From assembly GCF_002875705.1 (NCBI RefSeq), contig NZ_MCZZ01000162.1:1-64000 (forward strand): a stretch of 64,000 nt of DNA. The letters are read 5' to 3'. Origin of the DNA: Vibrio sp. 10N.261.45.E2. GTDB lineage: Bacteria; Pseudomonadota; Gammaproteobacteria; Enterobacterales; Vibrionaceae. The translations under genes were made by a program, and so were the position numbers. The notes beneath the pieces are model-generated. The model worked only from the letters and a program-made list of their open reading frames with translations. It was not told the origin of the DNA and did not search any database. The first letter of the stretch is position 1, and each line of letters opens with the position of its first letter. This document shows, in pieces, positions 26,968 through 35,065 of the stretch.

Positions 26968-27183
26968 TATATAAACCTCAAAACTGGCTCAGTAATCTGA
27001 GCATATGAGCCGTAACTTAGCTTTAATTCAAAAGCAGACGTTGTTGGCTGCATCCTTGTGTAGTGCTCTATCCGAACACCTAATTTAAAATCGAGCATTG
27101 ATGTCTGAATTGATCATTCAACCAAACACCAGACTAATCAGCGATATCTTCGTTCTTCACGCGCCGATTAAAACGCAACAAAG

Positions 27184-27201
27184 CTTGTTTTCAGAAACAA
27201 G
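27184..27201 (-). other. Small hairpin in tig leader
   Basis: A perfect 7-bp stem CTTGTTT/AAACAAG with a 4-nt loop lies within the predicted 390-nt tig leader. Its role is unknown; no T-tract follows it on the minus strand. Confidence 0.35.
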
Positions 27202-27319
27202 AAAGGTATCTCCGATTAGCCTCAGGACAGAAATTTTAGACGCGACATTCTAGCGATCTGTTTAATCTCTGTCGAGCCGTTCACCTCTGCATAATGATGA
27301 ATGCTCTAAATTCGTCCAA

Positions 27320-27354
27320 CTAAGTGATACAAAAACGATCAAATCATCACTTAG
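27320..27354 (-). other. 9-bp inverted repeat at the predicted 5' end of the tig transcript
   Basis: CTAAGTGAT (27320-27328) and ATCACTTAG (27346-27354) are perfectly complementary with a 17-nt loop. They begin about 9 nt after the sigma-32 -10 element, so they would fold at the very 5' end of the heat-shock transcript, or serve as an operator. The stretch 26968-27319 otherwise shows only another small hairpin at 27184-27201. Confidence 0.5.
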
Positions 27355-27362
27355 CACAACAG

Positions 27363-27390
27363 AAATGGGGACAATAGCGACTTTTTCAAG
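27363..27390 (-). promoter_or_regulatory. Heat-shock (sigma-32) promoter for tig-clpPX
   Basis: On the minus strand CTTGAAA, 13 bp, CCCCATTT is an exact match to the sigma-32 consensus. It points toward tig, 396 bp away, with no intervening gene. Confidence 0.8.
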
Positions 27391-27606
27391 GGAATCGAGG
27401 GCTTTTTTTGCTAAAAACCTTAAAAAGAGATCTTGCTCTTGTTTTACCCCTCAGAGTCGATAACTTTTTCAACAATCACTGTTACAAACCCTTAACCTAT
27501 ACCCATCTGGCACTCTCGGCTTTCAGTAAAAACTACCGCTCTTTGCTACCATAAATGAGAGAAGACAGGCTTGATTATTTACCAAAGAAATTAGCGGAGA
27601 GCCTTC

Positions 27607-29445
27607 ATGTTTCAAGCTTTTAGAATCCCAATACTATTAATGGTCACATACACTTTACTGATGGTGTTTGGTGGTCATTGGGTGTGGAGCACGAGCCATG
27701 AAAGTTTGTTAAATGATCATCAATCCAAACTGGACCGTTTTTCGGTTCACATTTCAAGTCAATTGGACAAGTTCGCGCACATCCCCGAGCTACTTTCAAA
27801 AGACAAAGAGCTGGTCGATGCCCTGCACTCTCCCAGTAACTCTGCGCAAATCGAGCTCACTAATCGCTATCTAGAACACGTAAACTCAGTGATTCAAGCA
27901 TCCGACACTTACCTACTAGACAGCATCGGCACCACGATTGCGGCCAGTAACTGGAATCAACCGCGTTCGTTTATTCGTCGTAATTTTGCTTTTCGCCCCT
28001 ACTTTCAAGAAGCGATTCTTGGCAATGAAAATCAATATTTTGCGCTGGGTTCAACCTCAGGAAAACGAGGCTATTATTATTCTTACCCCGTCTCCTATGC
28101 CGCCGAGATTATTGGTGTCATTGTCGTAAAGATGGATTTATCGCTGATTGAAGCAAGTTGGAAAGGCAAACAAAGTTTTTTTGTTGCCGACGATAAAGAC
28201 CAGATCGTATTCATGTCGAGTAACCCTGAGTGGCTATTTAAGAGCCTTCAACCGCTAAGTGAAGAACAACACACTCGAATTCAAGAAAGCAGGCAGTACC
28301 TCGATACAAAAATAGAAAGCCTGCACTTCTCCGGCGATTTGGAGGGTGCCACCAGTCGGATTGAGTCACCGCACAAACTCGTCCAAGAACAATTTTTTAG
28401 CTCTTCGCGCTTCTTAGCCGAACCAAAACTCACCATTCGGGTATTTTCTCCAACCCACTTAGTTTGGTGGGACTTGGTTGCTTACCTTGTGGTTCTGAGC
28501 CTTATCTTTGCGATCATTTATCTAACGATGCAGCTCAATCACCATCGACAGCAAAAACGTGCTCAGATAGATAGGCTGCAATCCGAGGCCAAGCAAAAGC
28601 TCGAATTTCAAGTGCTTGAGCGAACATCCGAGTTACATGTCGAGATTAAGCACCGCATCGAAACCGAACATATGTTGAGACAAACACAAGATGAGCTTAT
28701 CCAAGCTGCCAAGCTGGCAGTGCTAGGGCAGATGTCGGCGAGCATCAGTCATGAACTGAATAACCCACTCGCTGCAATTCGCAGTTATGCCGACAACGGC
28801 CGACTGTTTCTTGCAAAAGAGAAGACTGAGCGTGTCGATGACAACCTATCGCGAATCTCGGCACTCACTGATCGCATGGCTAAGATCAGCCACCAGCTTC
28901 GCTCTTTTGCAAAGAAATCCACCGCGGAAGAGCTACACACTTTGCAAATACTCCCAGTTTTACATTCATCGAAAGAGCTGATGAAACCACAACTCAAGAG
29001 CGAGCGAGTGAAGGTCAACGAACTTCCTGAGGCCTTTGATGCTTGCGTTCTCGCCAACGCCATTCAACTGGAACAGGTGGTCATTAATCTGCTGACCAAC
29101 GCGATTCAGGCGATGGAACAACAAGACGACAAACAATTAGCTATTCTGTTAGAGATTAGGGAATCTGACCATCAACAAGCCAAGACTTTGCTGATACACG
29201 TTGATGATAACGGCCCCGGCTTCACCTCCCCTTCGAGCGGAAACTTTTTTGAACCCTTCCATACCACCAAGAAGAACGGACTTGGACTCGGGCTATCTAT
29301 TTCTCAACAAATAATCAGCGGAATTAACGGCAAGCTAATTACCGGTAGCAGCCCTCAAGGTGGTGCTCGATTCAGCATTGAGTTGCCCCTTGTTGAACAA
29401 GAACATCAAGCAAAACTCAGCGATAACCAGAAGACAAAGAAGTAA
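27607..29445 (+). CDS. dctB: C4-dicarboxylate sensor kinase DctB
   Basis: This 612-residue sensor histidine kinase has an N-terminal transmembrane helix (about 5-28), a periplasmic double-Cache sensor (about 30-285, with YYYSYPV and SYAAEIIGVIVVKMDL), and a second membrane helix near 292-316. A cytoplasmic coiled coil leads to the dimerisation domain with the phospho-accepting His382 in SHELNNPLAAIRSYADNG. The ATPase has VVINLLTNAIQAM (N box), DDNGPGF (G1), FEPFHTTK (F) and GLGLGLSIS (G2). DctB senses C4-dicarboxylates such as succinate, fumarate or malate. The dctD start follows 10 nt after its stop. Confidence 0.94.
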   Translation: MFQAFRIPILLMVTYTLLMVFGGHWVWSTSHESLLNDHQSKLDRFSVHISSQLDKFAHIPELLSKDKELVDALHSPSNSAQIELTNRYLEHVNSVIQASDTYLLDSIGTTIAASNWNQPRSFIRRNFAFRPYFQEAILGNENQYFALGSTSGKRGYYYSYPVSYAAEIIGVIVVKMDLSLIEASWKGKQSFFVADDKDQIVFMSSNPEWLFKSLQPLSEEQHTRIQESRQYLDTKIESLHFSGDLEGATSRIESPHKLVQEQFFSSSRFLAEPKLTIRVFSPTHLVWWDLVAYLVVLSLIFAIIYLTMQLNHHRQQKRAQIDRLQSEAKQKLEFQVLERTSELHVEIKHRIETEHMLRQTQDELIQAAKLAVLGQMSASISHELNNPLAAIRSYADNGRLFLAKEKTERVDDNLSRISALTDRMAKISHQLRSFAKKSTAEELHTLQILPVLHSSKELMKPQLKSERVKVNELPEAFDACVLANAIQLEQVVINLLTNAIQAMEQQDDKQLAILLEIRESDHQQAKTLLIHVDDNGPGFTSPSSGNFFEPFHTTKKNGLGLGLSISQQIISGINGKLITGSSPQGGARFSIELPLVEQEHQAKLSDNQKTKK

Positions 29446-29455
29446 AGGAATCACT

Positions 29456-30805
29456 ATGTGTCACGTCTATTTCATTGATGATGAATCCGATCTAAGAATG
29501 GCCATCGAGCAGAGCTTCGAGCTCGCAGACATTGATGCTGAATTCTTTCCCGATGCGGAGTCTGCACTGCTCGCGATTCAAGAGAACGGCTTACCCCATG
29601 TAATCATCACTGACATATGCTTACCAGGTATCTCAGGGCATGACTTACTCAACACCGTGATGCACAAAGACAAAGAGATTCCCGTAATTATGATTACGGG
29701 TCACGGCGATATTTCGATGGCTGTTCAAGCAATCCAAGATGGTGCCTATGACTTCATAGAAAAGCCGTTCGCCAATGAGCGCCTCATCGAAACCACCAAA
29801 CGAGCGATAGAAAAACGTCAACTCACCCTAGAGAACCTTGAATTAAAGCGTTCACTCAAAGCCAGCCAAGCGCTCGGCCCTAGAATCATTGGTGATACGC
29901 AATCCATGACGGAGCTGCGTTCCATTATCACCCATGTTGCCGACACCAATGCCGATATCTTGTTGTTTGGTGAAACAGGTACAGGTAAAGAGTTGGTTGC
30001 ACGTTCTCTGCATGAACAAAGCAGCCGTCGAGAGCAAAACTTTGTCGCGGTCAATTGCGGTGCGGTGCCTGAGAACCTGATTGAGAGTGAGCTGTATGGC
30101 CATGAAAAAGGGGCATTCACTGGCGCAGAAAGCAAGCGAGTGGGTAAATTCGAGTTTGCTCAAGGCGGAACTCTGTTCTTAGACGAAATTGAGTCCATGC
30201 CGATGCAGGCACAAATTCGCCTATTACGCGTCTTACAAGAACGCGTTATTGAACGGGTGGGTTCAAACGGTTTAGTGCCACTAGATATTCGAGTGATCGC
30301 GGCAACCAAGGTCGACCTAAAAAAAGCCGCTGAAGAAGGCACTTTTCGCCAAGACCTCTATTATCGACTCAATGTTGTGACCCTGGATTTACCGCCATTA
30401 AGAAGTCGACAAGAAGACATCCCTGCACTCTTCCACCACTTTTTACTGGTCGCAGCAGCGCGTTACGGCAAGACAGCCCCAGCCCTTCCACAAAAGGAAC
30501 TGCATGCGCTTTTAGCTCACGATTGGCCGGGAAATGTTCGAGAATTACGTAACACTGCAGAACGTTTTGTGCTTTTAGGTAAGCTTTCTCACTTGTCAGA
30601 CAGCACCAGTGACACAACTCAAGAACTGTCCTTGGCAGAGCTGGTATCTGACTTTGAGAAAAACACGTTGAAGCAAGCACTTATCGAATGTAATGGCAGC
30701 ATAAAAGAGACCATGGAGAGGCTGCAACTGCCACGAAAAACCCTCTACGATAAGATGCAAAAACACCAGCTCACGAAAGAATCTTATAAGGTAGAACCAA
30801 ACTAA
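29456..30805 (+). CDS. dctD: C4-dicarboxylate response regulator DctD (sigma-54 activator)
   Basis: This 449-residue NtrC-family regulator has a receiver domain with phospho-acceptor Asp53 (IITDICLPG), a central AAA+ domain with Walker A GETGTGKE, the sigma-54-contacting GAFTGA loop and Walker B GTLFLDEIE, and a Fis-type HTH at the C-terminus (KETMERLQLPRKTLYDKM). It should activate the sigma-54 promoter at 34350-34365. I chose the ATG at 29456 since AAAGGA precedes it and the receiver fold begins there; longer readings overlap dctB. Confidence 0.95.
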   Translation: MCHVYFIDDESDLRMAIEQSFELADIDAEFFPDAESALLAIQENGLPHVIITDICLPGISGHDLLNTVMHKDKEIPVIMITGHGDISMAVQAIQDGAYDFIEKPFANERLIETTKRAIEKRQLTLENLELKRSLKASQALGPRIIGDTQSMTELRSIITHVADTNADILLFGETGTGKELVARSLHEQSSRREQNFVAVNCGAVPENLIESELYGHEKGAFTGAESKRVGKFEFAQGGTLFLDEIESMPMQAQIRLLRVLQERVIERVGSNGLVPLDIRVIAATKVDLKKAAEEGTFRQDLYYRLNVVTLDLPPLRSRQEDIPALFHHFLLVAAARYGKTAPALPQKELHALLAHDWPGNVRELRNTAERFVLLGKLSHLSDSTSDTTQELSLAELVSDFEKNTLKQALIECNGSIKETMERLQLPRKTLYDKMQKHQLTKESYKVEPN

Positions 30806-30806
30806 A

Positions 30807-30835
30807 TTAGATTTGGGAGCGAGATCACCTATACT
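30807..30835 (+). promoter_or_regulatory. Candidate promoter for the 57-residue ORF
   Basis: TTAGAT and TATACT are separated by 17 bp, 48 nt before the start at 30884. The -10 is good and the -35 weak. Confidence 0.4.
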
Positions 30836-30883
30836 TATTTCGATAACGGGATGTTATGCAATAAATGTAATAAGGAAGTGACT

Positions 30884-31057
30884 ATGGGTGAGAAAACAAA
30901 AGTTCCTTCGATCACCGATACTTTGGAGATTGATGGTGTTTTTTATACTGACAATCATGTCGATTTATACACACCAGAACTCGAGGCAAAACGCGCTTTG
31001 TATGAGCAGATAAATCCTCAATCAAATTGTGGTAGAAATATAGATGAGGAGGTCTAG
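30884..31057 (+). CDS. Small acidic protein of unknown function (57 residues)
   Basis: A TAAGGAAG ribosome-binding site lies just before the ATG at 30884 (MGEKTKVPSITDTLEIDG). A start 11 codons earlier has no such site. The product is soluble and acidic, ending NIDEEV. It has its own promoter match and a perfect terminator whose loop contains the stop codon, so it is probably a real independently transcribed gene. I do not recognise the family. Confidence 0.65.
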   Translation: MGEKTKVPSITDTLEIDGVFYTDNHVDLYTPELEAKRALYEQINPQSNCGRNIDEEV

Positions 31058-31074
31058 TGACCTCCTCATTTTTT
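31044..31074 (+). terminator. Terminator overlapping the 3' end of the 57-residue gene
   Basis: A perfect 11-bp stem ATGAGGAGGTC/GACCTCCTCAT has loop TAGT (containing the stop codon) and is followed by T residues. On the other strand it is placed to end dctM transcription, but no strong T-run exists there. Confidence 0.9.
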
Positions 31075-31111
31075 GTGGATTAAATTCTATGTCAGTGAAT
31101 GGCTCAAATAA

Positions 31112-32473
31112 CTACTTAGTTATGATTTCCGGCCCCATTAATGTGGTTGGTAACCATGTAGATACCCAAGGCACGTAAGTTACGATAATCAGGAATAAGA
31201 ACATCACGCCCACCCAAGGCAGTGCTGCTTTCACTACGTTCATCATCGACATCTTGGCGACACCTGCGGTCACAAACAGATTGAGCCCGACCGGAGGGGT
31301 TATCATCCCTATCTCCATGTTCACCACCATCATGATGCCTAGGTGAATAGGGTCAATGCCAAGTGCAATTGCAATTGGGAAGACCAATGGCGCAACGATG
31401 ATCAGCAAGCCCGAAGGCTCCATGAACTGCCCACCAATCAAGAGTAGAACGTTCACCACAATCAAGAAGGTGATCGGCCCTAAACCCGCAGAAAGCATAG
31501 ATTCAGTGATCATTTGAGGGATACGTTCTTCTGTCAGTACGTGCTTAAGAATCAGAGCGTTGGCAATGATAAACAGCAGCATGATCGTCAGCTTACCCGC
31601 ATCGTAAAGCGTATCTTTGGTGTCTTTATGGAAGAAGGTTTGGAACACCTTAACCAGCGCTGGCTTGGTGTTGTTCTTATCCGCAAAAGGCCCCATATCT
31701 TTATAAATGAAATTGGCAATGAAGAACGCGTAAACCGCTGCTACTGCCGCCGCTTCGGTCGGAGTAAAGATACCGCCGTAAATACCACCCAAAATGATAA
31801 CAATCAGCAATAAGCCCCAACTTGCGTCTTTTGCGGCTGCGAACATCTCGCCCCAACCAACAAATGGCTGTGCAGGAATCTTCTTAATGCGCGCTGCTAT
31901 GTAGATAGCGATCATCAGCATCACACCCGCCAGCAAACCTGGAATAACGCCGCCCAAGAACATACGACCTACCGATACATCCGTCGCCGCCGCGTACACC
32001 ACCATCACGATTGACGGTGGAATCAAGATACCCAAGGTACCCGCGTTACAGATAACACCTGCCGCGAATTCTTTTGAATAACCGTTTTTAATCATACCCG
32101 CGATTACGATACTACCGATCGCCACTACCGTTGCTGGAGACGAACCAGAAAGAGTCGCGAACATCATACATGCCACAACAGATGCCATCGCTAAGCCGCC
32201 ACGAAACCAACCCACCATCGCGATAGCAAAGCGAATAATACGTTTCGCCACACCACCAGTAGACATAAAACTTGAGGCCAAGATAAAGAAAGGAATCGCT
32301 AAGAGTGTGTAGTGGCCTGCAAATGCATTAAACAACGTTTGTGCAACTGAAGCTAATGACGCGTCTGAATGCATCAGCAAGAATATGATGCTCGATAAAC
32401 CTAGTGAAATTGCAATTGGTACACCGACCAACATGAAAGCAATTACCATTAAAAATAGAAATAACATTGCCAT
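31112..32473 (-). CDS. dctM: TRAP transporter large permease DctM
   Basis: This 453-residue polytopic protein of the DctM family forms the ion-coupled translocation channel of a tripartite ATP-independent periplasmic transporter. It shows the usual 11-12 hydrophobic segments. Conserved stretches include FFILASSFMSTGGVAKRII, ATLSGSSPATVVAIGSI and NMEIGMITPPVGLNLFV. It is 2 nt from dctQ and should import C4-dicarboxylates together with Na+ in complex with DctQ and DctP. Confidence 0.95.
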   Translation of the reverse strand: MAMLFLFLMVIAFMLVGVPIAISLGLSSIIFLLMHSDASLASVAQTLFNAFAGHYTLLAIPFFILASSFMSTGGVAKRIIRFAIAMVGWFRGGLAMASVVACMMFATLSGSSPATVVAIGSIVIAGMIKNGYSKEFAAGVICNAGTLGILIPPSIVMVVYAAATDVSVGRMFLGGVIPGLLAGVMLMIAIYIAARIKKIPAQPFVGWGEMFAAAKDASWGLLLIVIILGGIYGGIFTPTEAAAVAAVYAFFIANFIYKDMGPFADKNNTKPALVKVFQTFFHKDTKDTLYDAGKLTIMLLFIIANALILKHVLTEERIPQMITESMLSAGLGPITFLIVVNVLLLIGGQFMEPSGLLIIVAPLVFPIAIALGIDPIHLGIMMVVNMEIGMITPPVGLNLFVTAGVAKMSMMNVVKAALPWVGVMFLFLIIVTYVPWVSTWLPTTLMGPEIITK

Positions 32474-32475
32474 GA

Positions 32476-33231
32476 TTAGTCTTCCTTACCGTTAGATTTT
32501 GTACCCGACTCATTCGCTTTATTCTGCGTAGTCGAATTCAATACCGCTGTTGCATCTTCGTCCGAGCCTGCGAGCACGTCTGCTTTCAATGCATCCAACT
32601 CTTCTTCGGCTTCATGGCCTGCAATCATACGATCAAGCTTGCCTGTGACGACTTGATAAGCAACTTGAGCAAAACGGAACGTCAGCATTGCCATACCAAT
32701 TGGCAATGCCATATAAGGAATAAAACGTGGCAGCTTTTCGTATCGCTCGCCTTCATTCAGCCAATCAGCAAGAAACTGAAGCATTTCTGGCATTGGGATA
32801 TCGTCGGTCTCATACCATGCGCGATCGGTCGCGAATGGGTACCAATAATTCCAAGAGCCGATAAGAAGTAAGATTGAAAATGCTAGGCAGCTTGTGACGG
32901 CGATTAGCGCATATACTTTGCGTAGCTTTTCTGGGGCAAGATTGATGATCACATCAACGCCAATGTGGAAGTGTTTTTTAACGCCATAAGATGCGCCGAC
33001 TAACACCATCCAAGCAAACATGAACACGGTCAGTTCTAGTGCCCATAAGATGTTGTCATTGAATGCGTATCGAAATACCACATTGGCAAAAGTAAGTAGC
33101 GTCATTGCGCCAAGAAAAAATGCGATTAGTGACTCTTCAATCGCATCCGTAACTCTTCCGACTTTGGAAAAAAGAGAGGTTTCCAGTGCTGATTCGCTAG
33201 AATTTGGTTGTTCCATTTGAGGCTTTTCCAT
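32476..33231 (-). CDS. dctQ: TRAP transporter small permease DctQ
   Basis: This 251-residue protein has four predicted membrane helices (about 33-55, 65-85, 108-130 and 170-190). It carries the DctQ pattern WALELTVFMFAWMVLVGASYGVKKHFHIGVDV, of which GVKKHFHIGVDV is diagnostic. Hydrophilic N- and C-terminal tails rich in Glu, Asp and Asn are longer than in many family members. It bridges the receptor DctP to DctM. It sits 64 nt after dctP, with a hairpin in the gap. Confidence 0.94.
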   Translation of the reverse strand: MEKPQMEQPNSSESALETSLFSKVGRVTDAIEESLIAFFLGAMTLLTFANVVFRYAFNDNILWALELTVFMFAWMVLVGASYGVKKHFHIGVDVIINLAPEKLRKVYALIAVTSCLAFSILLLIGSWNYWYPFATDRAWYETDDIPMPEMLQFLADWLNEGERYEKLPRFIPYMALPIGMAMLTFRFAQVAYQVVTGKLDRMIAGHEAEEELDALKADVLAGSDEDATAVLNSTTQNKANESGTKSNGKED

Positions 33232-33259
33232 AATTGACTCCGCTTATAATTGTTTTAAT

Positions 33260-33288
33260 AAGGAGTGACGAATGCTCGCCACTCCCTT
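33260..33288 (-). other. Hairpin between dctP and dctQ
   Basis: On the minus strand AAGGGAGTG/CACTCCTT flanks a 12-nt loop and is followed by ATTAAAAC. Such structures often let the first gene (the abundant binding protein) be made in excess over the permeases. Confidence 0.55.
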
Positions 33289-33295
33289 AGCGGTA

Positions 33296-34291
33296 TTATT
33301 GGTTTGAAGCTAACGCTGCATCGATAAGGTCTGAACCGATGTCTTTTTCAAACTTCTTCCATACTGGTTGAAGTGCCGTTACCCATGCTTCGCGCTGTTC
33401 TGGCGTAAGCGTGCGAACCTCACCACCCGCTTCGATGATGTTGTTTTTGTTTGCTAGGTTAACTTTTGAAGATTCTGCGTTACGCGTCTCAGACACTTCT
33501 TGAACGATAGTGCCAAGTTGTGTGCGCACGTCTTCAGGTAGGTCTTTCCAGAAGTCGTTTGACGTTACAACTAGGTAATCCAAGATACCGTGATTGGTTT
33601 CAGTCACGCCGTCTTGTACTTCAAAGAACTTCTTACCGTAGATGTTTGACCATGTGTTCTCTTGGCCATCGATAACTTTAGTTTGCAGGCCACCGTACAC
33701 TTCTTTGAAAGACATCTTCTGTGGGTTAGCGCCTAGTTGTTCAAACTGAGCTACCAATACATCCGATGCTTGAACACGGAATTTCAAACCTTTTGCATCT
33801 TCAGGGCTGATAAGAGGTTTGTTCGCCGACATTTGTTTCATGCCGTTGTGCCAGAATGCTAAGCCTTGAAGACCACGACGCTTCATCGCATTCTTCAGTT
33901 TTTCACCAGATTCTGAGTTTTGGAAACGGTCAACGGCTTCTACATCTTCAAATAGGAAAGGAAGGTCAAAAATGCGGTATTTCTTAGTGAATTTCTCAAA
34001 TTTAGACAGCGATGGCGCCGCCATTTGAACATCACCATTTAACAGGGCTTCCAGTACCTTATTATCATCGTAAAGGGTCGAGTTAGGGAAAACTTGCATA
34101 CAAGCTTTGCCATTCATTTCCGTGTTTACTCGCTCTTCCAGTAAAGAAGCGGCGATGCCTTTCGGGTGCTTATCGGTATTGGTTACATGACTGAATTTAA
34201 TCACGATTTCACCAGGGTCACAGTTTGCAGCGGCATTAAAACTTGTGAGCGCAAGAGCAGATACAGACAGCAGGGTAAGAGGCTTAAACAT
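33296..34291 (-). CDS. dctP: TRAP transporter substrate-binding protein DctP
   Basis: This 331-residue periplasmic receptor has a signal peptide (about 1-21, ending AAA). The family features are IVIKFSHVTNTDKHPKG at the N-terminus, the conserved substrate-carboxylate Arg in GLKFRVQASD, and GQENTWSNIYGKKFFEVQ. It binds C4-dicarboxylates and delivers them to DctQM. It is first in dctPQM, with a sigma-54 promoter 59 nt upstream. Confidence 0.95.
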   Translation of the reverse strand: MFKPLTLLSVSALALTSFNAAANCDPGEIVIKFSHVTNTDKHPKGIAASLLEERVNTEMNGKACMQVFPNSTLYDDNKVLEALLNGDVQMAAPSLSKFEKFTKKYRIFDLPFLFEDVEAVDRFQNSESGEKLKNAMKRRGLQGLAFWHNGMKQMSANKPLISPEDAKGLKFRVQASDVLVAQFEQLGANPQKMSFKEVYGGLQTKVIDGQENTWSNIYGKKFFEVQDGVTETNHGILDYLVVTSNDFWKDLPEDVRTQLGTIVQEVSETRNAESSKVNLANKNNIIEAGGEVRTLTPEQREAWVTALQPVWKKFEKDIGSDLIDAALASNQ

Positions 34292-34349
34292 TATTATTCT
34301 CCTTAGTAAACAAAGCAGCCCTTCAATGGGAACTGCGTGCTTTCACTAA

Positions 34350-34365
34350 GGCAATTAGCGCGCCA
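34350..34365 (-). promoter_or_regulatory. Sigma-54 promoter of dctPQM
   Basis: On the minus strand TGGCGCG-N4-TTGCC carries the invariant GG and GC at -24/-12 with correct spacing. It points at dctP, whose start is 59 nt away, and the neighbouring dctD encodes a sigma-54 activator. Confidence 0.88.
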
Positions 34366-34448
34366 CATCGACACAACTCATTAACATCCCTTTAACCGCA
34401 AGGCTTCATCCGATATTCCTACAGTTGTCGCTAACTCGTTGCATAAAT

Positions 34449-34499
34449 AAATGGGTGGAAAATGACACATAGAATATTTGTAAATGGGTGGAAGCTGAC
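34449..34499. repeat. Two 18-bp direct repeats, 33-bp period
   Basis: AAATGGGTGGAA-nn-TGAC occurs at 34449-34466 and 34482-34499, matching at 16 of 18 positions, between dctP and the thioesterase gene. Spaced short boxes like these are found near ends of IS21-family elements, but no transposase is nearby; they might also bind a regulator such as DctD. Confidence 0.5.
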
Positions 34500-34516
34500 C
34501 AATGTATTAGCAATGA

Positions 34517-34533
34517 ATGAGGTCTGACCAAAA
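34517..34533. promoter_or_regulatory. Weak FadR-operator-like site before thioesterase
   Basis: The core AGGTCTGACCA matches the FadR core TGGTCnGACCA at all but one specified position, but the flanks are poor (10 of 15 specified positions overall). It lies about 104 nt upstream of the thioesterase gene. Confidence 0.3.
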
Positions 34534-34637
34534 GCCACATTACCGATGATGCCTTGAAGTAATTTCAACCGATCCTGTAGAGTGCTGCACAACTTAGTCA
34601 GAATTACTGATCCACTACTTACCAAGAGTTGCTACCA

Positions 34638-35045
34638 ATGAGTCAGATCTACCATCACCCAGTACAAATTTACTATGAAGATACCGATCACTCAGGTGTG
34701 GTTTATCACCCTAACTTTCTTAAATACTTTGAGCGTGCACGCGAGCATGTGTTGGGTAGCGATAAACTGGCGGAATTGTGGAATGATCACGGATTAGGTT
34801 TTGCGGTGTATAAAGCCAACATGACTTTCCAAGATGGCGTTGAGTTCGCTGAGATCTGCGACATCCGAACCTCTTTTGAACTCGATGGCAAATACAAAAC
34901 CTTATGGCGACAAGAGGTATGGCGTAAATATGCCACTAAACCTGCCGTGATTGGTGATATTGAAATGGTTTGCCTAGATAAAGACAAGCAACTGCAGCCA
35001 GTGCCAGCTGAAGTATTAACAGCGATGCTTGGAGAAACGAGCTAA
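34638..35045 (+). CDS. Hotdog-fold acyl-CoA thioesterase (Orf6/YbgC-like) of the PUFA locus
   Basis: This 135-residue 4-hydroxybenzoyl-CoA thioesterase-family protein has the YbgC signature YEDTDHSGVVYHPNFLKYFERARE (about 12-35); the catalytic Asp lies in DTDHSGVVYHPNFLKYFERA. A homologous thioesterase, Orf6, has been characterised beside the PUFA synthase of Photobacterium profundum, and this gene has the same position next to pfaE/pfaA. It may release the finished fatty acid or edit the synthase. The ATG at 34638 is preceded by AAGAG; a TTG three codons upstream is less likely. Confidence 0.88.
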   Translation: MSQIYHHPVQIYYEDTDHSGVVYHPNFLKYFERAREHVLGSDKLAELWNDHGLGFAVYKANMTFQDGVEFAEICDIRTSFELDGKYKTLWRQEVWRKYATKPAVIGDIEMVCLDKDKQLQPVPAEVLTAMLGETS

Positions 35046-35065
35046 CTTGGCCTCACCAAACTCAC

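Noticed and set aside
27001..27053. 27-codon frame in the tig leader (ATG at 27053 on the minus strand)
   Set aside because: The purine stretch abuts the ATG too closely to be a ribosome-binding site, and the peptide shows no pattern.
27480..27560. Possible sigma-54 site before dctB (TGGCAC at about 27508)
   Set aside because: The -12 GC element is missing at the required 10-bp spacing.
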